In this document: positions 18,282-26,846 of the stretch, one piece after another | Position numbering within the stretch: position 1 is the stretch's first letter | Layout of the letters: every line of letters starts with the position of its first letter | Assembly: GCA_003247575.1 (NCBI GenBank) | Contig: QJZC01000018.1 | Location: 1 to 64,000 of the forward strand | Direction of reading: 5' to 3' | DNA: 64,000 bases | Source: Pseudomonadota bacterium | GTDB lineage: Bacteria > Myxococcota_A > UBA9160 > SZUA-336 | The notes under the pieces: model-generated | What the model was told of the DNA's origin: nothing | Databases searched by the model: none | Seen by the model: the letters and a program-made list of their open reading frames with translations, nothing else | Program-made: the position numbers and the translations under genes

Positions 18282-18315
18282 CGGGCTGGGACGCTTGCGC
18301 AGCCGCCCCAGCCCG
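18282..18315. terminator. Possible bidirectional terminator hairpin
   Basis: Perfect 9-bp inverted repeat CGGGCTGGG (18282-18290) / CCCAGCCCG (18307-18315) with a 16-base loop, in the 82-bp gap between the convergent DHOR and GST genes. There is no T tract, so it would be an atypical or Rho-assisted terminator. Confidence 0.45.
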
Positions 18316-18324
18316 AACGTCCGG

Positions 18325-18990
18325 TTACTTGAAACGTGCCCCGAAGACCTTCTTGTCGGTCTCGATGCAGGCCGCGAACGATGGAAGCGCGTGCATCCGA
18401 TCGATGTACGCCGCGAATGCGGGAGTGCGAGCGGCGTCGGGTGGGAAGCCGGCCAAGCGCCCGTTCACGGTGATGGATGCGATCGAAATGTCTGCGATGG
18501 TCAGGCGGCCTCCAACGAAGTACTGCCCTCCACCCAGCTGCTGATCGAGGTAGGTGTAGAGCGGCGTGACCTCCTCGTCGAAGACCTTCCGAGCGTCCTC
18601 CACGGCTTGCGGATCGGCGGCTTGGCCGCTCAGCAGAGGACGCAGGCAGAGCGGCTGGAAGATCTTGGATCCGAGCACGGGCATCAGCCCACTGTCCGCG
18701 TACTCCTCGAACCAGAGCGCGCGCGCCATCTCGTAGGGCTCCGACGGGATGAGGGCGGGCTCGGGTGCGACCTTCTCGAGGTAGGCGCAAATGATGGAGG
18801 AGTCGTTGATGATCCTGCCATCGTGGTCGAGCACGGGAATCTTTCCCAGGGGGCTGATGTCGCGCCAACCTTCGGGCGGGGAGAAGGGGCTCACCTGGGA
18901 GAGGGTGTAGTCGAGGCCCTTCTCGGCGCAGAATACCTGGACCTTGCGAACGAACGGCGACACGCTCGCTCCTAGAATCTTGAAGCTCAT
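18325..18990 (-). CDS. Glutathione S-transferase
   Basis: 221 residues from the ATG at 18990, with GGAGG seven bases upstream. The frame extends further 5' without a start signal. The N-terminal thioredoxin-like domain (1-80) begins MSFKILGASVSPFVRKVQVF, with the SPFVRK catalytic-loop Ser, the cis-Pro in GKIPVLDHDG and the glutathione-binding NDSSIICAYLE motif. The helical C-terminal domain (~90-221) contains the N-capping motif LTIADISIAS. Cytosolic enzyme of detoxification or stress metabolism; the substrate class is not evident. It stands alone between the DHOR gene and the tRNA-Pro gene. Confidence 0.9.
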   Translation of the reverse strand: MSFKILGASVSPFVRKVQVFCAEKGLDYTLSQVSPFSPPEGWRDISPLGKIPVLDHDGRIINDSSIICAYLEKVAPEPALIPSEPYEMARALWFEEYADSGLMPVLGSKIFQPLCLRPLLSGQAADPQAVEDARKVFDEEVTPLYTYLDQQLGGGQYFVGGRLTIADISIASITVNGRLAGFPPDAARTPAFAAYIDRMHALPSFAACIETDKKVFGARFK

Positions 18991-19248
18991 GTAGTACCTC
19001 CTCGCGCGAGCATAGCGTACGTCTGTAGGGGCCCCGGCTTTCGCGCGCGAGCTGCAACCCCGGCGGAGGCTCGAGCGTAAGACCGTTTGATGGCGAACTG
19101 GATGGGCCCGATGCTGTGGCCTAGAGCAGGCTGCAGACCGCGCAGTCAAAGAGTGGGCTCCCGCTGTGGGAAGCGCGCGCGAGACACCCGCTCGACGACC
19201 CGCGGGGGCGCACAGCCACTGTCTGAGACGATGCCGTGCGAACTCAGG

Positions 19249-19325
19249 TGGTCGGGGCGGGCGGATTTGAACCGCCGACCTCTTGGTCCCGAACCAAGCG
19301 CGCTACCAAGCTGCGCTACGCCCCG
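19249..19325 (-). tRNA. tRNA-Pro(CGG)
   Basis: 77-nt cloverleaf on the minus strand including an encoded CCA. Acceptor CGGGGCG pairs with CGCCCCG, the discriminator is A, the D-arm contains the conserved AGCGCAGCTTGGTAGCGC, the anticodon stem is CTTGG/CCAAG with loop TTCGGGA (anticodon CGG), and the T-loop is GGTTCAAATCC. All invariant positions are intact, so it should be functional. Confidence 0.97.
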
Positions 19326-19581
19326 CCGAAGGCGCTGGAGCATACGCCGGGGCGGCGTTCTGGGCAAGCCGGGATGTGGATCCGGCCTGGCAGGGGCACT
19401 AGCGGCCCCCATCGCACTCGACCGGAGCCGCTTGCGTCTGCGATCGGAGGCTTTGGAGTGCGGTGACATTCGCCGACGAGTAGCATGTGGGCATGCCGGC
19501 GAGCGTGTGCGCGAGAGAGCCGTCCGCGACGAGCGGGGGGCCACCCCGATGAGACGGAGCTGCGTGGCGGGGGAGGACGGG

Positions 19582-22026
19582 ATGCTGCAATCCGGCGCTA
19601 GAATGCCCAGGAGCGCTAGGACGCCCAGGACTAGGATGCTGAGCAGGCTCGGCTGGAGGATGCCCAGCAGGCTCGGCTGGAGCTGCCTGGCTGCATTGAT
19701 TCTGCTGGTGTCGCTGGCTGCAGCGACGGCGGGCGCAGCCCCCGAGGTTCCCGAAGGTGCGCGCGCCGGCGCGGCGCTCGGAGGCCCCGAGCGGGCTCCC
19801 CGGGCGGTGCTCTCGCTCCTGCTCGATCGAGAGCGCGCGCGACCGGGTGAGACGGTGCGCGTAGGCGTGTATTTCGAGCTCGAGTCCGATTGGCATGTCT
19901 ACTGGCGATTCTCGGGCGAATCCGGGCTGCCGACGGAACTCGCGTGGAAGCTGCTGCCGCAGGATGCCTCCAGCCCCCCGAGCCTCGGACCGCTGCGCTG
20001 GCCTGCGCCCTCGGTCTTCCGCGAGGACAACGGCTTCATCACCACCTACGGCTACTCGGACGAGTTGCTGCTGAGTGCTGATCTCACCTTGCCCGAGGTG
20101 ATCGCATCCGAGGCGGACCCGGCTCCCGAGTCCGTGAGGCACCGCATCGAGGTGGAGGCGGACTTTCTGGTCTGCAAGATCCAGTGCATCCCGGGCCGCG
20201 CGAGCCTCTATCGAGAGCTCGAGATCGGACCGCGATCGGTGGCTGCAGATCGGGAGACCGTCGCGCTGTTCGATCGCTTCGAGGCCAGGACCCCGATGCC
20301 GGCCTCCGAAGCGGGCGTCTCCATCGAAGCACTGTATTCGCAGACTGCGGTTCGCCCAGGTGACTCGTTCCGAGCCGGAGTGGCGGTCACCTGCAGTCCG
20401 ACCAACGGCCGGGACTGCGGTCCCCTGCGGCCCGGAGTCAGCCCCTCGCTCGGAAGCTTCGTGCCGGACCAGACTCCAGGGATCGAACTCAGCGCCAGCG
20501 GGACTCGCGCGCATCCCTTGATCGAGGGCGGTCTGATCGTGACGCTCGAGGGACGAGCCGGCAAGGACGCACTCGCAGCCGATCTGCGGCTACGCGGGGT
20601 GCTCTCGCTGGAGGGCGCACACGGGCCCCTGTTCGTGGACGTGGACCTCGAGCTTCCGACCGCAAACGCGGACGCCACCGTGACGCCGCTCGCCTCGGCG
20701 GAGGAGTGGCTCGTGCCCGGGCCGGAGCCGGCGGCGGTAGCGGCCCGCTCGATCTCCGAGGTGTTGGCCGCCCTGGCTCTCGCCTTCTTGGGCGGGCTGA
20801 TTCTGAACCTGATGCCGTGCGTGTTCCCGGTGCTCGCGATCAAGGTCTTTTCGGTCGCCGAACTCGCACACGCGGGCAGGGCGCGAGCCGTCGGACAAGG
20901 ACTCGCCTACACGTCCGGCGTCATCGTGAGCATGCTCGCGCTCGCGCTGATCGTGGTGGCGCTCCGGGGCGCCGGGGTGGCCGTGGGCTGGGGTTTCCAG
21001 TTCCAAGAGCCGCTGTTCGTGTTGGGCGTGGGAACGGTGCTTGTCGTCTTTGCGCTTAATCTGTTCGGCGTGTTCGAGATCTCGCCCGATCTTACCCGTG
21101 TGAGCCAGGTAGGAGAGGGCGCCACTGGAAACGCGCGCAGCTTCTTCGAGGGTCTGCTCGCGGTCGTGCTGGCGACGCCGTGTTCTGCACCCTACCTGGG
21201 GACCGCCGTCGGCTTCGCTTTCGCGAGCTCGGCAGCGATGATCCTCGCGTTGTTCGCCACGATCGGAGTCGGTTTGGCTGCTCCGTACCTGGCGATCACG
21301 TGCATCCCGGGCTTGAGCCGTTTCATGCCGCGTCCGGGGGAGTGGATGCTGCACCTGCGCAGCGCGCTCGGATTTGCACTCTTGGGCACCGTCGTGTGGT
21401 TGCTGTCGATCCTCGGTAGCAGCGTCGAGAGTGCGGCGTTGGTCCTGGTGTTGGCCTTCCTACTCGTCGTCGCTCTGATGACCTGGCTCTTCGGAGTGCT
21501 CCAGGCGGGCGGGCGGGTGTGGCCCGCACGTGTCTTGGCTGTCGGGTTCCTGCTCCTTTTGGGCACCTTGGCACCGAAGCTTCCGCTCGAGGCGCGCGGT
21601 CCTGGCGCAGAAGACGAGGCGGAGTCCGCGAGCCTGAATGCCCAGGCTTTCGACGCCGCAGGCGTTCGCGAGTCTCTCCGCGACGGCAAGCCGGTGTTCG
21701 TCTACTTCACCGCTGACTGGTGTCTCACGTGCAAGGTGAACGAGCGGCTGGTCTTCGAGGATGCTTCCGTGCAGGCGGAGATCGAGTCGCTGGGCTTCGA
21801 TGTCTTCGTCGGCGATTGGACCCGGCGCGACGAAGCGATTCGGGCGGAGCTGGCTCGGTTCGGGCGCGCCGCCGTTCCCATGTATCTGGTCTACAGCCCT
21901 ACGGAGCCGGCTTCGCCCGAGCTGTTGCCCGAGCTGTTGACCCCAACGCTTTTGATCGACGCGCTCAAACGAGCAGCCGTCGGCCCTGTGCGGGCCGCGG
22001 ATCACACAGGAGGAGATGCAACATGA
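19582..22026 (+). CDS. DsbD/ScsB-like thiol:disulfide interchange protein
   Basis: 814 residues from the ATG at 19582, five bases after GGGGGAGG. The long open frame upstream crosses the tRNA and is not coding. Order: a signal or TM segment (SCLAALILLVSLAAATAG) after an unusual basic leader; a periplasmic DsbD_N-like domain (to ~residue 390) containing the pair CKIQC; an eight-TM CcdA/DsbD core with NLMPCVFPVLAIK and ATPCSAPYLG, whose cysteines carry electrons across the membrane; and a C-terminal periplasmic thioredoxin-like domain with WCLTC (FTADWCLTCKVNE). It imports reducing power from cytoplasmic thioredoxin to periplasmic partners. The stop overlaps the start of the redoxin gene, its probable partner. 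The Scs-like layout suggests copper or oxidative-stress related thiol repair, not only cytochrome maturation. Confidence 0.9.
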   Translation: MLQSGARMPRSARTPRTRMLSRLGWRMPSRLGWSCLAALILLVSLAAATAGAAPEVPEGARAGAALGGPERAPRAVLSLLLDRERARPGETVRVGVYFELESDWHVYWRFSGESGLPTELAWKLLPQDASSPPSLGPLRWPAPSVFREDNGFITTYGYSDELLLSADLTLPEVIASEADPAPESVRHRIEVEADFLVCKIQCIPGRASLYRELEIGPRSVAADRETVALFDRFEARTPMPASEAGVSIEALYSQTAVRPGDSFRAGVAVTCSPTNGRDCGPLRPGVSPSLGSFVPDQTPGIELSASGTRAHPLIEGGLIVTLEGRAGKDALAADLRLRGVLSLEGAHGPLFVDVDLELPTANADATVTPLASAEEWLVPGPEPAAVAARSISEVLAALALAFLGGLILNLMPCVFPVLAIKVFSVAELAHAGRARAVGQGLAYTSGVIVSMLALALIVVALRGAGVAVGWGFQFQEPLFVLGVGTVLVVFALNLFGVFEISPDLTRVSQVGEGATGNARSFFEGLLAVVLATPCSAPYLGTAVGFAFASSAAMILALFATIGVGLAAPYLAITCIPGLSRFMPRPGEWMLHLRSALGFALLGTVVWLLSILGSSVESAALVLVLAFLLVVALMTWLFGVLQAGGRVWPARVLAVGFLLLLGTLAPKLPLEARGPGAEDEAESASLNAQAFDAAGVRESLRDGKPVFVYFTADWCLTCKVNERLVFEDASVQAEIESLGFDVFVGDWTRRDEAIRAELARFGRAAVPMYLVYSPTEPASPELLPELLTPTLLIDALKRAAVGPVRAADHTGGDAT
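19633..19680. repeat. 24-bp tandem duplication in the dsbD leader
   Basis: Two adjacent 24-base units (19633-19656, 19657-19680) differ at two bases (AGGATGCTGAGC versus AGGATGCCCAGC). In frame they encode RMLSRLGW and RMPSRLGW, so the basic n-region before the signal sequence is an eight-residue duplication. Confidence 0.9.
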
Positions 22027-22619
22027 AGCGATCGACGTGGATGGCGGCACTACTCGTGCTGCCTTGGATGTTGGGCTCGCACACCGTGCAAGCCGCTTCG
22101 CCCGCCGTGGGCGACTTGGTGCCCGATGTCACGGTCAAGGATGAGACTGGCAAGGCGCACAAGTTGAGCGACTATCGCGGCAAGGTCGTCGTGTTCGAGT
22201 GGACCAACCAGGACTGCCCATTCGTGAAGCGCCACTACAAGGCTGACACGATGGAGAAGCTTTCTGCCGAGCTTGGTGCGAAGGAGGTCGTGTGGTTCGC
22301 AGTGAACTCGACCTACAGCAACAAGCCCGAGGACACCCTCGCTTGGAAGGAGAAGCAGGGCTTCGAGTACCTGACCCTTCAAGATGCAAGCGGTGAGCTC
22401 GGAAAGCTGATGGGTGCCAAGACGACCCCACACATGTACGTGGTGAATCCGGATGGCAAGCTGGCCTATCAGGGCGCGATCGACGACGATCCCAGGGGCC
22501 GGTCGGATTCGCCGAAGAACTACGTCCGCGGGGCAGCCGCAGCTCTGCTCGACGGTCTGGAGCCGGATCCGAGCAGCACGCAGCCGTATGGTTGCAGTGT
22601 GAAGTACGCCTCCAACTAG
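22023..22619 (+). CDS. Exported redoxin/peroxiredoxin-like protein
   Basis: 198 residues. ATG at 22023 follows AGGAGGAG and overlaps the dsbD-like stop (ATGA). A Sec signal peptide ends VQAA. The thioredoxin-fold body starts SPAVGDLVPDVTVKDETGK, with the motif WTNQDCPFVKRHY: one peroxidatic-type Cys instead of CxxC. A second Cys sits near the C-terminus (PYGCSVKY) and could resolve it. This matches a common family of secreted AhpC/TSA-type redoxins that occurs next to DsbD/ScsB-like proteins. A periplasmic thiol reductase or peroxidase fed electrons by the upstream protein is likely (inference from coupling). Confidence 0.87.
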   Translation: MKRSTWMAALLVLPWMLGSHTVQAASPAVGDLVPDVTVKDETGKAHKLSDYRGKVVVFEWTNQDCPFVKRHYKADTMEKLSAELGAKEVVWFAVNSTYSNKPEDTLAWKEKQGFEYLTLQDASGELGKLMGAKTTPHMYVVNPDGKLAYQGAIDDDPRGRSDSPKNYVRGAAAALLDGLEPDPSSTQPYGCSVKYASN

Positions 22620-22697
22620 TCGCAGAGACACATACGATCGGGGCGCTCCGGCTGCCGATGCGGCTGGGGCGTCCCACTCGGAGAAGGGCGCGTCTCG

Positions 22698-23840
22698 ATG
22701 CGGATCGACCAGATCGAGCGCTACAAGCGCCATCTCATGCTGGGCGAGGTCGGTGAGCAGGGGCAGGAGCGCCTGCTCGCCGCGCGGGTTCTGTTGGTCG
22801 GAACCGGTGGGCTGGGATCGCCCGCTGCGCTCTATCTGGCGGCGGCCGGAGTGGGAACCCTGGGTCTGATCGAGTTCGACACGGTCGATCGTAGCAATCT
22901 CCAGCGCCAGATCTTGTATTCGAACGACGACGTCGGGCGTTCGAAGCTCGAAGCTGCCAGCGAGCGCCTGCGTGCGCTCAATCCCGACGTGAACCTGGAG
23001 CTGCATGCGGCGCGGCTTACCGCCGAGAACGCGCGCGAGGTCATCGCGGACTACGAGCTGGTGGTCGATGGTACGGATACCTTTCCGAGCCGCTATCTGA
23101 CCAACGATGTATGCACCTGGCTCTCGATCCCTCTGGTCTATGGAAGTGTGATGCGCTTCGAGGGACAGGTGAGCGTATTCCACGCCAGCCGTGGCCCCTG
23201 CTACCGCTGCTTGTTCCCTCAGCCGCCGCCGCCCGAACTGGCGCCCAACTGCGCGGAGGCCGGCGTGCTTGGCGTGTTGCCGGGAGTGATCGGGATGCTC
23301 CAGGCCACCGAAGCCATCAAGCTCATTTTGGGTATCGGAGATTCCCTCGAGGGAAGGCTGCTGATGTACGACGCACTGTCGATGGAGTTCCGCAGCTTCC
23401 GCCTCGAAAAGGACCCTAAGTGTCCCGTTTGCGGTCCGGAGGCTACGATATTCGAGCCAATCGACTATGAAGCCTTCTGTTCGGCCACGGAGGCCGGTGG
23501 GATGCAAGCGGAAGCGGTCAGTGAAATCTCCGCGCAAGACCTCGCTCGCCTGCGGGCGCGAGGGGCACCCCATCTCCTGCTCGATGTGCGAGAGCCGTTC
23601 GAGCGCGAGCTGGCCCATATCGCCGGATCCATGCTGATCCCGCTCGGAGAGCTGTCTGAGCGACTTTCAGAGCTCGAGAACTGGCGCGATAGCCCGATCG
23701 TGGTGCACTGTAAGTCAGGGGCGCGTAGTCTGCGGGCATGCCGGCTCCTGCTCCAGTACGGGTTCCGGCGGGTCGAGAATCTTCAGGGAGGGATCGATCG
23801 ATGGTCTCTCGATGTCACTGGAGACATCCCGCAGAAGTGA
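22698..23840 (+). CDS. moeB: MoeB/ThiF adenylyltransferase fused to rhodanese
   Basis: 380 residues. The E1-like domain (1-250) starts RYKRHLMLGEVGEQGQERL and has the ATP-binding GTGGLGSP, DTVDRSNLQRQ and the catalytic-loop region, plus two zinc CxxC pairs (CYRC, CPVC). The C-terminal rhodanese domain (~280-378) has the active-site loop CKSGARS. MoeB-type enzymes adenylate the C-terminal Gly-Gly of a small sulfur carrier such as MoaD or ThiS, and the rhodanese domain then supplies sulfur (MoeZ/MOCS3 type). No carrier gene lies nearby, so whether it serves molybdopterin, thiamine or another thiolation pathway is open. A small CxxC gene follows 42 bases downstream. Confidence 0.9.
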   Translation: MRIDQIERYKRHLMLGEVGEQGQERLLAARVLLVGTGGLGSPAALYLAAAGVGTLGLIEFDTVDRSNLQRQILYSNDDVGRSKLEAASERLRALNPDVNLELHAARLTAENAREVIADYELVVDGTDTFPSRYLTNDVCTWLSIPLVYGSVMRFEGQVSVFHASRGPCYRCLFPQPPPPELAPNCAEAGVLGVLPGVIGMLQATEAIKLILGIGDSLEGRLLMYDALSMEFRSFRLEKDPKCPVCGPEATIFEPIDYEAFCSATEAGGMQAEAVSEISAQDLARLRARGAPHLLLDVREPFERELAHIAGSMLIPLGELSERLSELENWRDSPIVVHCKSGARSLRACRLLLQYGFRRVENLQGGIDRWSLDVTGDIPQK

Positions 23841-23882
23841 CGCGCGAAGAAACCAATACGAGCCAACGGAGCGAGGCGACCA

Positions 23883-24062
23883 ATGAATCAACTTAAGTGT
23901 GTCGTGTTTCGCGGTCTTCCCAAGGAGTTGGAGGAAGAGCTCAACAAGTTTCTCGAATGCACGCCGTGTCGCGTGGAGAGCATCACCCAGAGCGAGTACC
24001 GTGGACACGTGACGGTGACGGTGCTCTACACGCTGGACCCCATGCCGCCAGGCGAGCTCTAG
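23883..24062 (+). CDS. Small conserved-looking protein with CxxC motif
   Basis: 59 residues, ATG at 23883 with GGAG/GAGG signals just upstream, 42 bases after moeB. Sequence features: KCVVFRGLPKELEEELNKFL (a strand then an amphipathic helix), the pair CTPC, and a strand-rich end (YRGHVTVTVLYTLDP). It resembles a tiny alpha/beta fold. It does not end in Gly-Gly, so it is not itself a MoaD/ThiS-type sulfur carrier. The function is unknown; position suggests it is co-expressed with the sulfur-transfer enzyme upstream. Confidence 0.7.
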   Translation: MNQLKCVVFRGLPKELEEELNKFLECTPCRVESITQSEYRGHVTVTVLYTLDPMPPGEL

Positions 24063-24167
24063 CCAACACTCTAGGGGCCGGTAGTGCCCTGAAGACGCGC
24101 AGCTATCAAGTTACGCCGCGCGAAGCCGATCTCTCGCTCGTAGAGCAGGCGAGGGGACGCTTCGATC

Positions 24168-25448
24168 GTGGTCTTGGATCCTAGTACGCGCGAGCTTCCG
24201 TGGCTGTCGGATCGGCTGGACGAGTTGATTCGGGCGCTCGTTCAGGGGGGGGCGCTGGGCCTGCTGGCGATCGACGCCGGCGTTCTGGGAGACATCCAGC
24301 GGCGCCATGGGGCCGCTGCTGTCCGCGATGCACTCGCCGTCTTGATCGAGAGCTTGCTTCCTACTCTTTGCGAGGTTCTGGGCCCCGAGCCCTTGCTCAT
24401 GGGACAGGCCCTCGAGCCCGAGCGCCTGCTCGTATTCCTCCCCAAGCCGCGCTCGGACAAGTCGTTCTACACACGCTCCCTTCCCCGGCTCGAGGAGAAG
24501 CTGCGGGAGCACGTCTCCGTCGCGGTCCAGCGAATCGCGTATCCCTACCTGACCGGAATCTTCGACATTCCAGTGGGTGCTGCAGTGGTGCTGCATCGTC
24601 CGTTTCACCAACCCGAGAGCGAGATTCAGCACTTGTTGCGCTCCGCACTCGATGCGGGACGCTTTGCTGCGGAGCGGATGCGGCGCGAACGCGGTGGGCT
24701 GCTGGAGCGCCTGATTCTCGAAGAGTCGCTCTCCACGGTGTACGAGCCGATTGTGTCGTTGAGCCACCGGCAGACCATCGGCTACGAAGCGCTGTCGCGC
24801 GGACCGGGCGGCGGGCCTCTCGCGTCGCCGATGGTCTGTTTCAACATCGCCCAGCGATGCGGCTTGGACTTCGAACTCGATACCGTGTGTCGCAGGCTCG
24901 CGTTGCGAAATGCGCGTGGTCTGCGCGAAGACGAGCTGCTGTTTCTGAACATTCTCCCGTCGAGTGTGCACGATCTAGACTTCAGCGAAACGGGAATGCT
25001 TCGCTCTCTCGACGAGTTGGGCATTTCCCCCGGACAGATCGTGTTCGAGATCTCGGAGCGTCAGACGATCGGCAACTACACCCGCTTCCGCGAGGCTGTC
25101 CACGCGATGGTGGAACTCGGATGTCGAATCGCAGTCGACGACGTGGGATCGGGCTACTCGAATCTGGAGACCGCCATCGAGCTGAGTCCCGACTTCCTGA
25201 AGGTAGATCGAACTCTGATTCATCAGATCCATGACGATCCGCAGAAGCAGGAGATCCTCCGCGGGTTGGTTCGTCTCGGCCAGAAGATGAAGGCGGCAAT
25301 TATCGCGGAGGGGATCGAGTCGGAAGATGAGCGCACCGCCCTGCGACAGCTCGGTGTGGGATACGGGCAGGGATATGCGATTGGGCGAGGCCGGTCATCC
25401 CTCACGAAACGCGCATCGGAGAGGGCTGCATCCGAGAGGGCGTCCTAG
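24168..25448 (+). CDS. EAL-domain cyclic-di-GMP phosphodiesterase
   Basis: 426 residues from a GTG at 24168 behind GAGGGG. The first ~170 residues look like a degenerate GGDEF-type or sensory domain without a GGDEF signature. The EAL domain (~180-420) is complete: YEALSRGP, FLNILPSS (Asn), FEISERQ (Glu), VDDVGSGYSN (two Asp), LKVDR (Lys), AEGIES (Glu) and GYGQGYAIGR (Gln). All metal and catalytic residues expected for hydrolysis of c-di-GMP to pGpG are kept, so it is probably active. No TM helix is seen, so it is cytoplasmic. The C-terminus is a short repeat, RASERAASERAS. It is the last gene before a convergent gene, possibly in one transcript with moeB. Confidence 0.9.
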   Translation: MVLDPSTRELPWLSDRLDELIRALVQGGALGLLAIDAGVLGDIQRRHGAAAVRDALAVLIESLLPTLCEVLGPEPLLMGQALEPERLLVFLPKPRSDKSFYTRSLPRLEEKLREHVSVAVQRIAYPYLTGIFDIPVGAAVVLHRPFHQPESEIQHLLRSALDAGRFAAERMRRERGGLLERLILEESLSTVYEPIVSLSHRQTIGYEALSRGPGGGPLASPMVCFNIAQRCGLDFELDTVCRRLALRNARGLREDELLFLNILPSSVHDLDFSETGMLRSLDELGISPGQIVFEISERQTIGNYTRFREAVHAMVELGCRIAVDDVGSGYSNLETAIELSPDFLKVDRTLIHQIHDDPQKQEILRGLVRLGQKMKAAIIAEGIESEDERTALRQLGVGYGQGYAIGRGRSSLTKRASERAASERAS

Positions 25449-25544
25449 CTGGGACCACGGATCGTTCGCGACCACAGGTCGTCGCCAGGACGCCGCTCGA
25501 GGAAGTTTCGGTGCTCAGAAGCCCCAGAAGCCCAGGCCTAGTGG

Positions 25545-25856
25545 CTATGAGCCGCGCGCTTCCCTCCGCCGATTGAAGATCACCTTGTCGTGATGCTTCC
25601 GAAGCTGCTTGCGCACCCGGTCGAAGGCGTCGTTCACCGACTCGCGTGCACTCTTGCTCGAAGCGCTCGAGACGAAGTCGATGTCGCGCCCAGTAACGTG
25701 AACTTGCGTGGCTCGTTCGTCGCCCACCTGCGTCATCGTAACCTCGAAGCGAGTCGTCTCGGGAAACTCGTTCCGCAGACTCTGGCTCAGGTCTTCGCAT
25801 TTGCTGTGCAGGAAGTCGGAATGCTCGAGATCTTGAAAGTGCATGCGAAAGCTCAC
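25545..25856 (-). CDS. HPF/RaiA-like ribosome-associated protein
   Basis: 103 residues. GTG at 25856 follows GGGAGG by seven bases. The alpha/beta fold of the sigma-54 modulation/S30EA family is suggested by SFRMHFQDLEHSDFLHSKCE, then TRFEVTMTQVGDERATQVHV, then a C-terminal helix SARESVNDAFDRVRKQLRKH that is rich in basic residues. Such proteins bind the 30S subunit to hibernate or protect ribosomes in stationary phase. The length matches the short HPF class, and the last residues (NRRREARGS) are very basic. No rpoN or PTS gene is nearby. Assignment is by pattern, not by alignment. Confidence 0.75.
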   Translation of the reverse strand: MSFRMHFQDLEHSDFLHSKCEDLSQSLRNEFPETTRFEVTMTQVGDERATQVHVTGRDIDFVSSASSKSARESVNDAFDRVRKQLRKHHDKVIFNRRREARGS

Positions 25857-26096
25857 GTACGTACCTCCCGGTAGCTAAGGCTGGACAGCCGATGCGCGCC
25901 ATACGCGCGTCTCGACAAGGTGCCGTCAGTCGGCTCGGACGAGCCTGGCACGGCTGCACAGCGACCCCGCAGTAGCCCACCTCCAGTCGTTCTCTCACTG
26001 CTTCTCGGGCTCGAAAAGTCTACTGCTGCCAGGGTCATCGAGTGCACCGAACGCCGGCCCTTCCTTCGGTCAGGTTGCGCCCCAACCTTTAGGCTG

Positions 26097-26846
26097 TCAA
26101 GCCGATGCCTGCGCCGCGCAGATCAGATGCTCGGTGAGCTCGGACAGGTGTGTGCGCGCATTCAGTCCCGACGTCGAGGGCATGAGATACACCGGACACG
26201 TGGCGAGTGAGGTGTTCACCCAGCCTGCGCGCGCTCGCGGCTCGTAGACTCTGCGAAACCCCTCGAGCCCCACGAAACAGAGCACCCGCGGGCGCATCCT
26301 CGTCAGGAGTGCGGTCAGGCGAGGCTGCCCGCTGCGATACTCGGCCGGTCGAAGCTCACTCGCTCTGCGCGTCGTACGCTTGACCCAGTCGGTGAATCCG
26401 ACCCCCGCGGCCAGCGCGCGATAGACGTCGCGATCGTGGGATACGAGACCCGCTCTCAAAGCTGCCGGCCAGAAGCGATTGCCAGGCCGTCCGAACGGGA
26501 TTCCTGTTTCCGCGGCGTAGGGTGAAGGGTTCAGGCCGCAGACGAGGATCCGCAGGTCGCTCCGGACGTAGTCGGGCAGTGTGTGAACGCGGCGAACGCG
26601 GCGCGAGGATCCTTCGACCGTGTCGAGGTGGCGAAATCCACCGCCCTGTAGCAGCTGGTCTGCTGCACAGCCCGAGAGAGACGGGGAGAGCTGCAGGATG
26701 CTCTCCGCACCCGGGGCCTGCTGGCCGTGGAGCCGGGCGAGATGCAAGGCGAGCTCCGTGATCTGGACGTGTCGCAGGTCGAAGGTGGGAAGTTGCGACC
26801 CCTGCCTCGGACGTGGGGCTTCGCCGCCCGCGGGAGGGACGTTCAT
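26097..26846 (-). CDS. mug: Mug-type uracil/mismatch DNA glycosylase
   Basis: 249 residues from an ATG at 26846 that overlaps the M48 protease stop (ATGA). The catalytic core starts near residue 90 (RVHTLPDYVRSDLRILVCG) with motif 1 GLNPSPYAAETGIPFGRPGNRFWPA (read in parts) and motif 2 LMPSTSGLNAR, as in the Mug/TDG family 2 glycosylases. These remove uracil or ethenocytosine opposite G in double-stranded DNA. In motif 1 the family's G-[IL]-N-P-G is GLNPS here. The ~85 residues before the core are poorly conserved in character, and a start further downstream is possible. Last gene of the 14-gene directon. Confidence 0.83.
   Translation of the reverse strand: MNVPPAGGEAPRPRQGSQLPTFDLRHVQITELALHLARLHGQQAPGAESILQLSPSLSGCAADQLLQGGGFRHLDTVEGSSRRVRRVHTLPDYVRSDLRILVCGLNPSPYAAETGIPFGRPGNRFWPAALRAGLVSHDRDVYRALAAGVGFTDWVKRTTRRASELRPAEYRSGQPRLTALLTRMRPRVLCFVGLEGFRRVYEPRARAGWVNTSLATCPVYLMPSTSGLNARTHLSELTEHLICAAQASA

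Noticed and set aside
19087-19581. N-terminal 165 residues of the long dsbD frame
   Set aside because: The frame runs antisense through the tRNA-Pro gene, so translation must start later, at 19582.
22050-23618. 522-residue frame on the minus strand antisense to the redoxin and moeB genes
   Set aside because: Composition is typical of an antisense shadow and both sense genes carry clear motifs.
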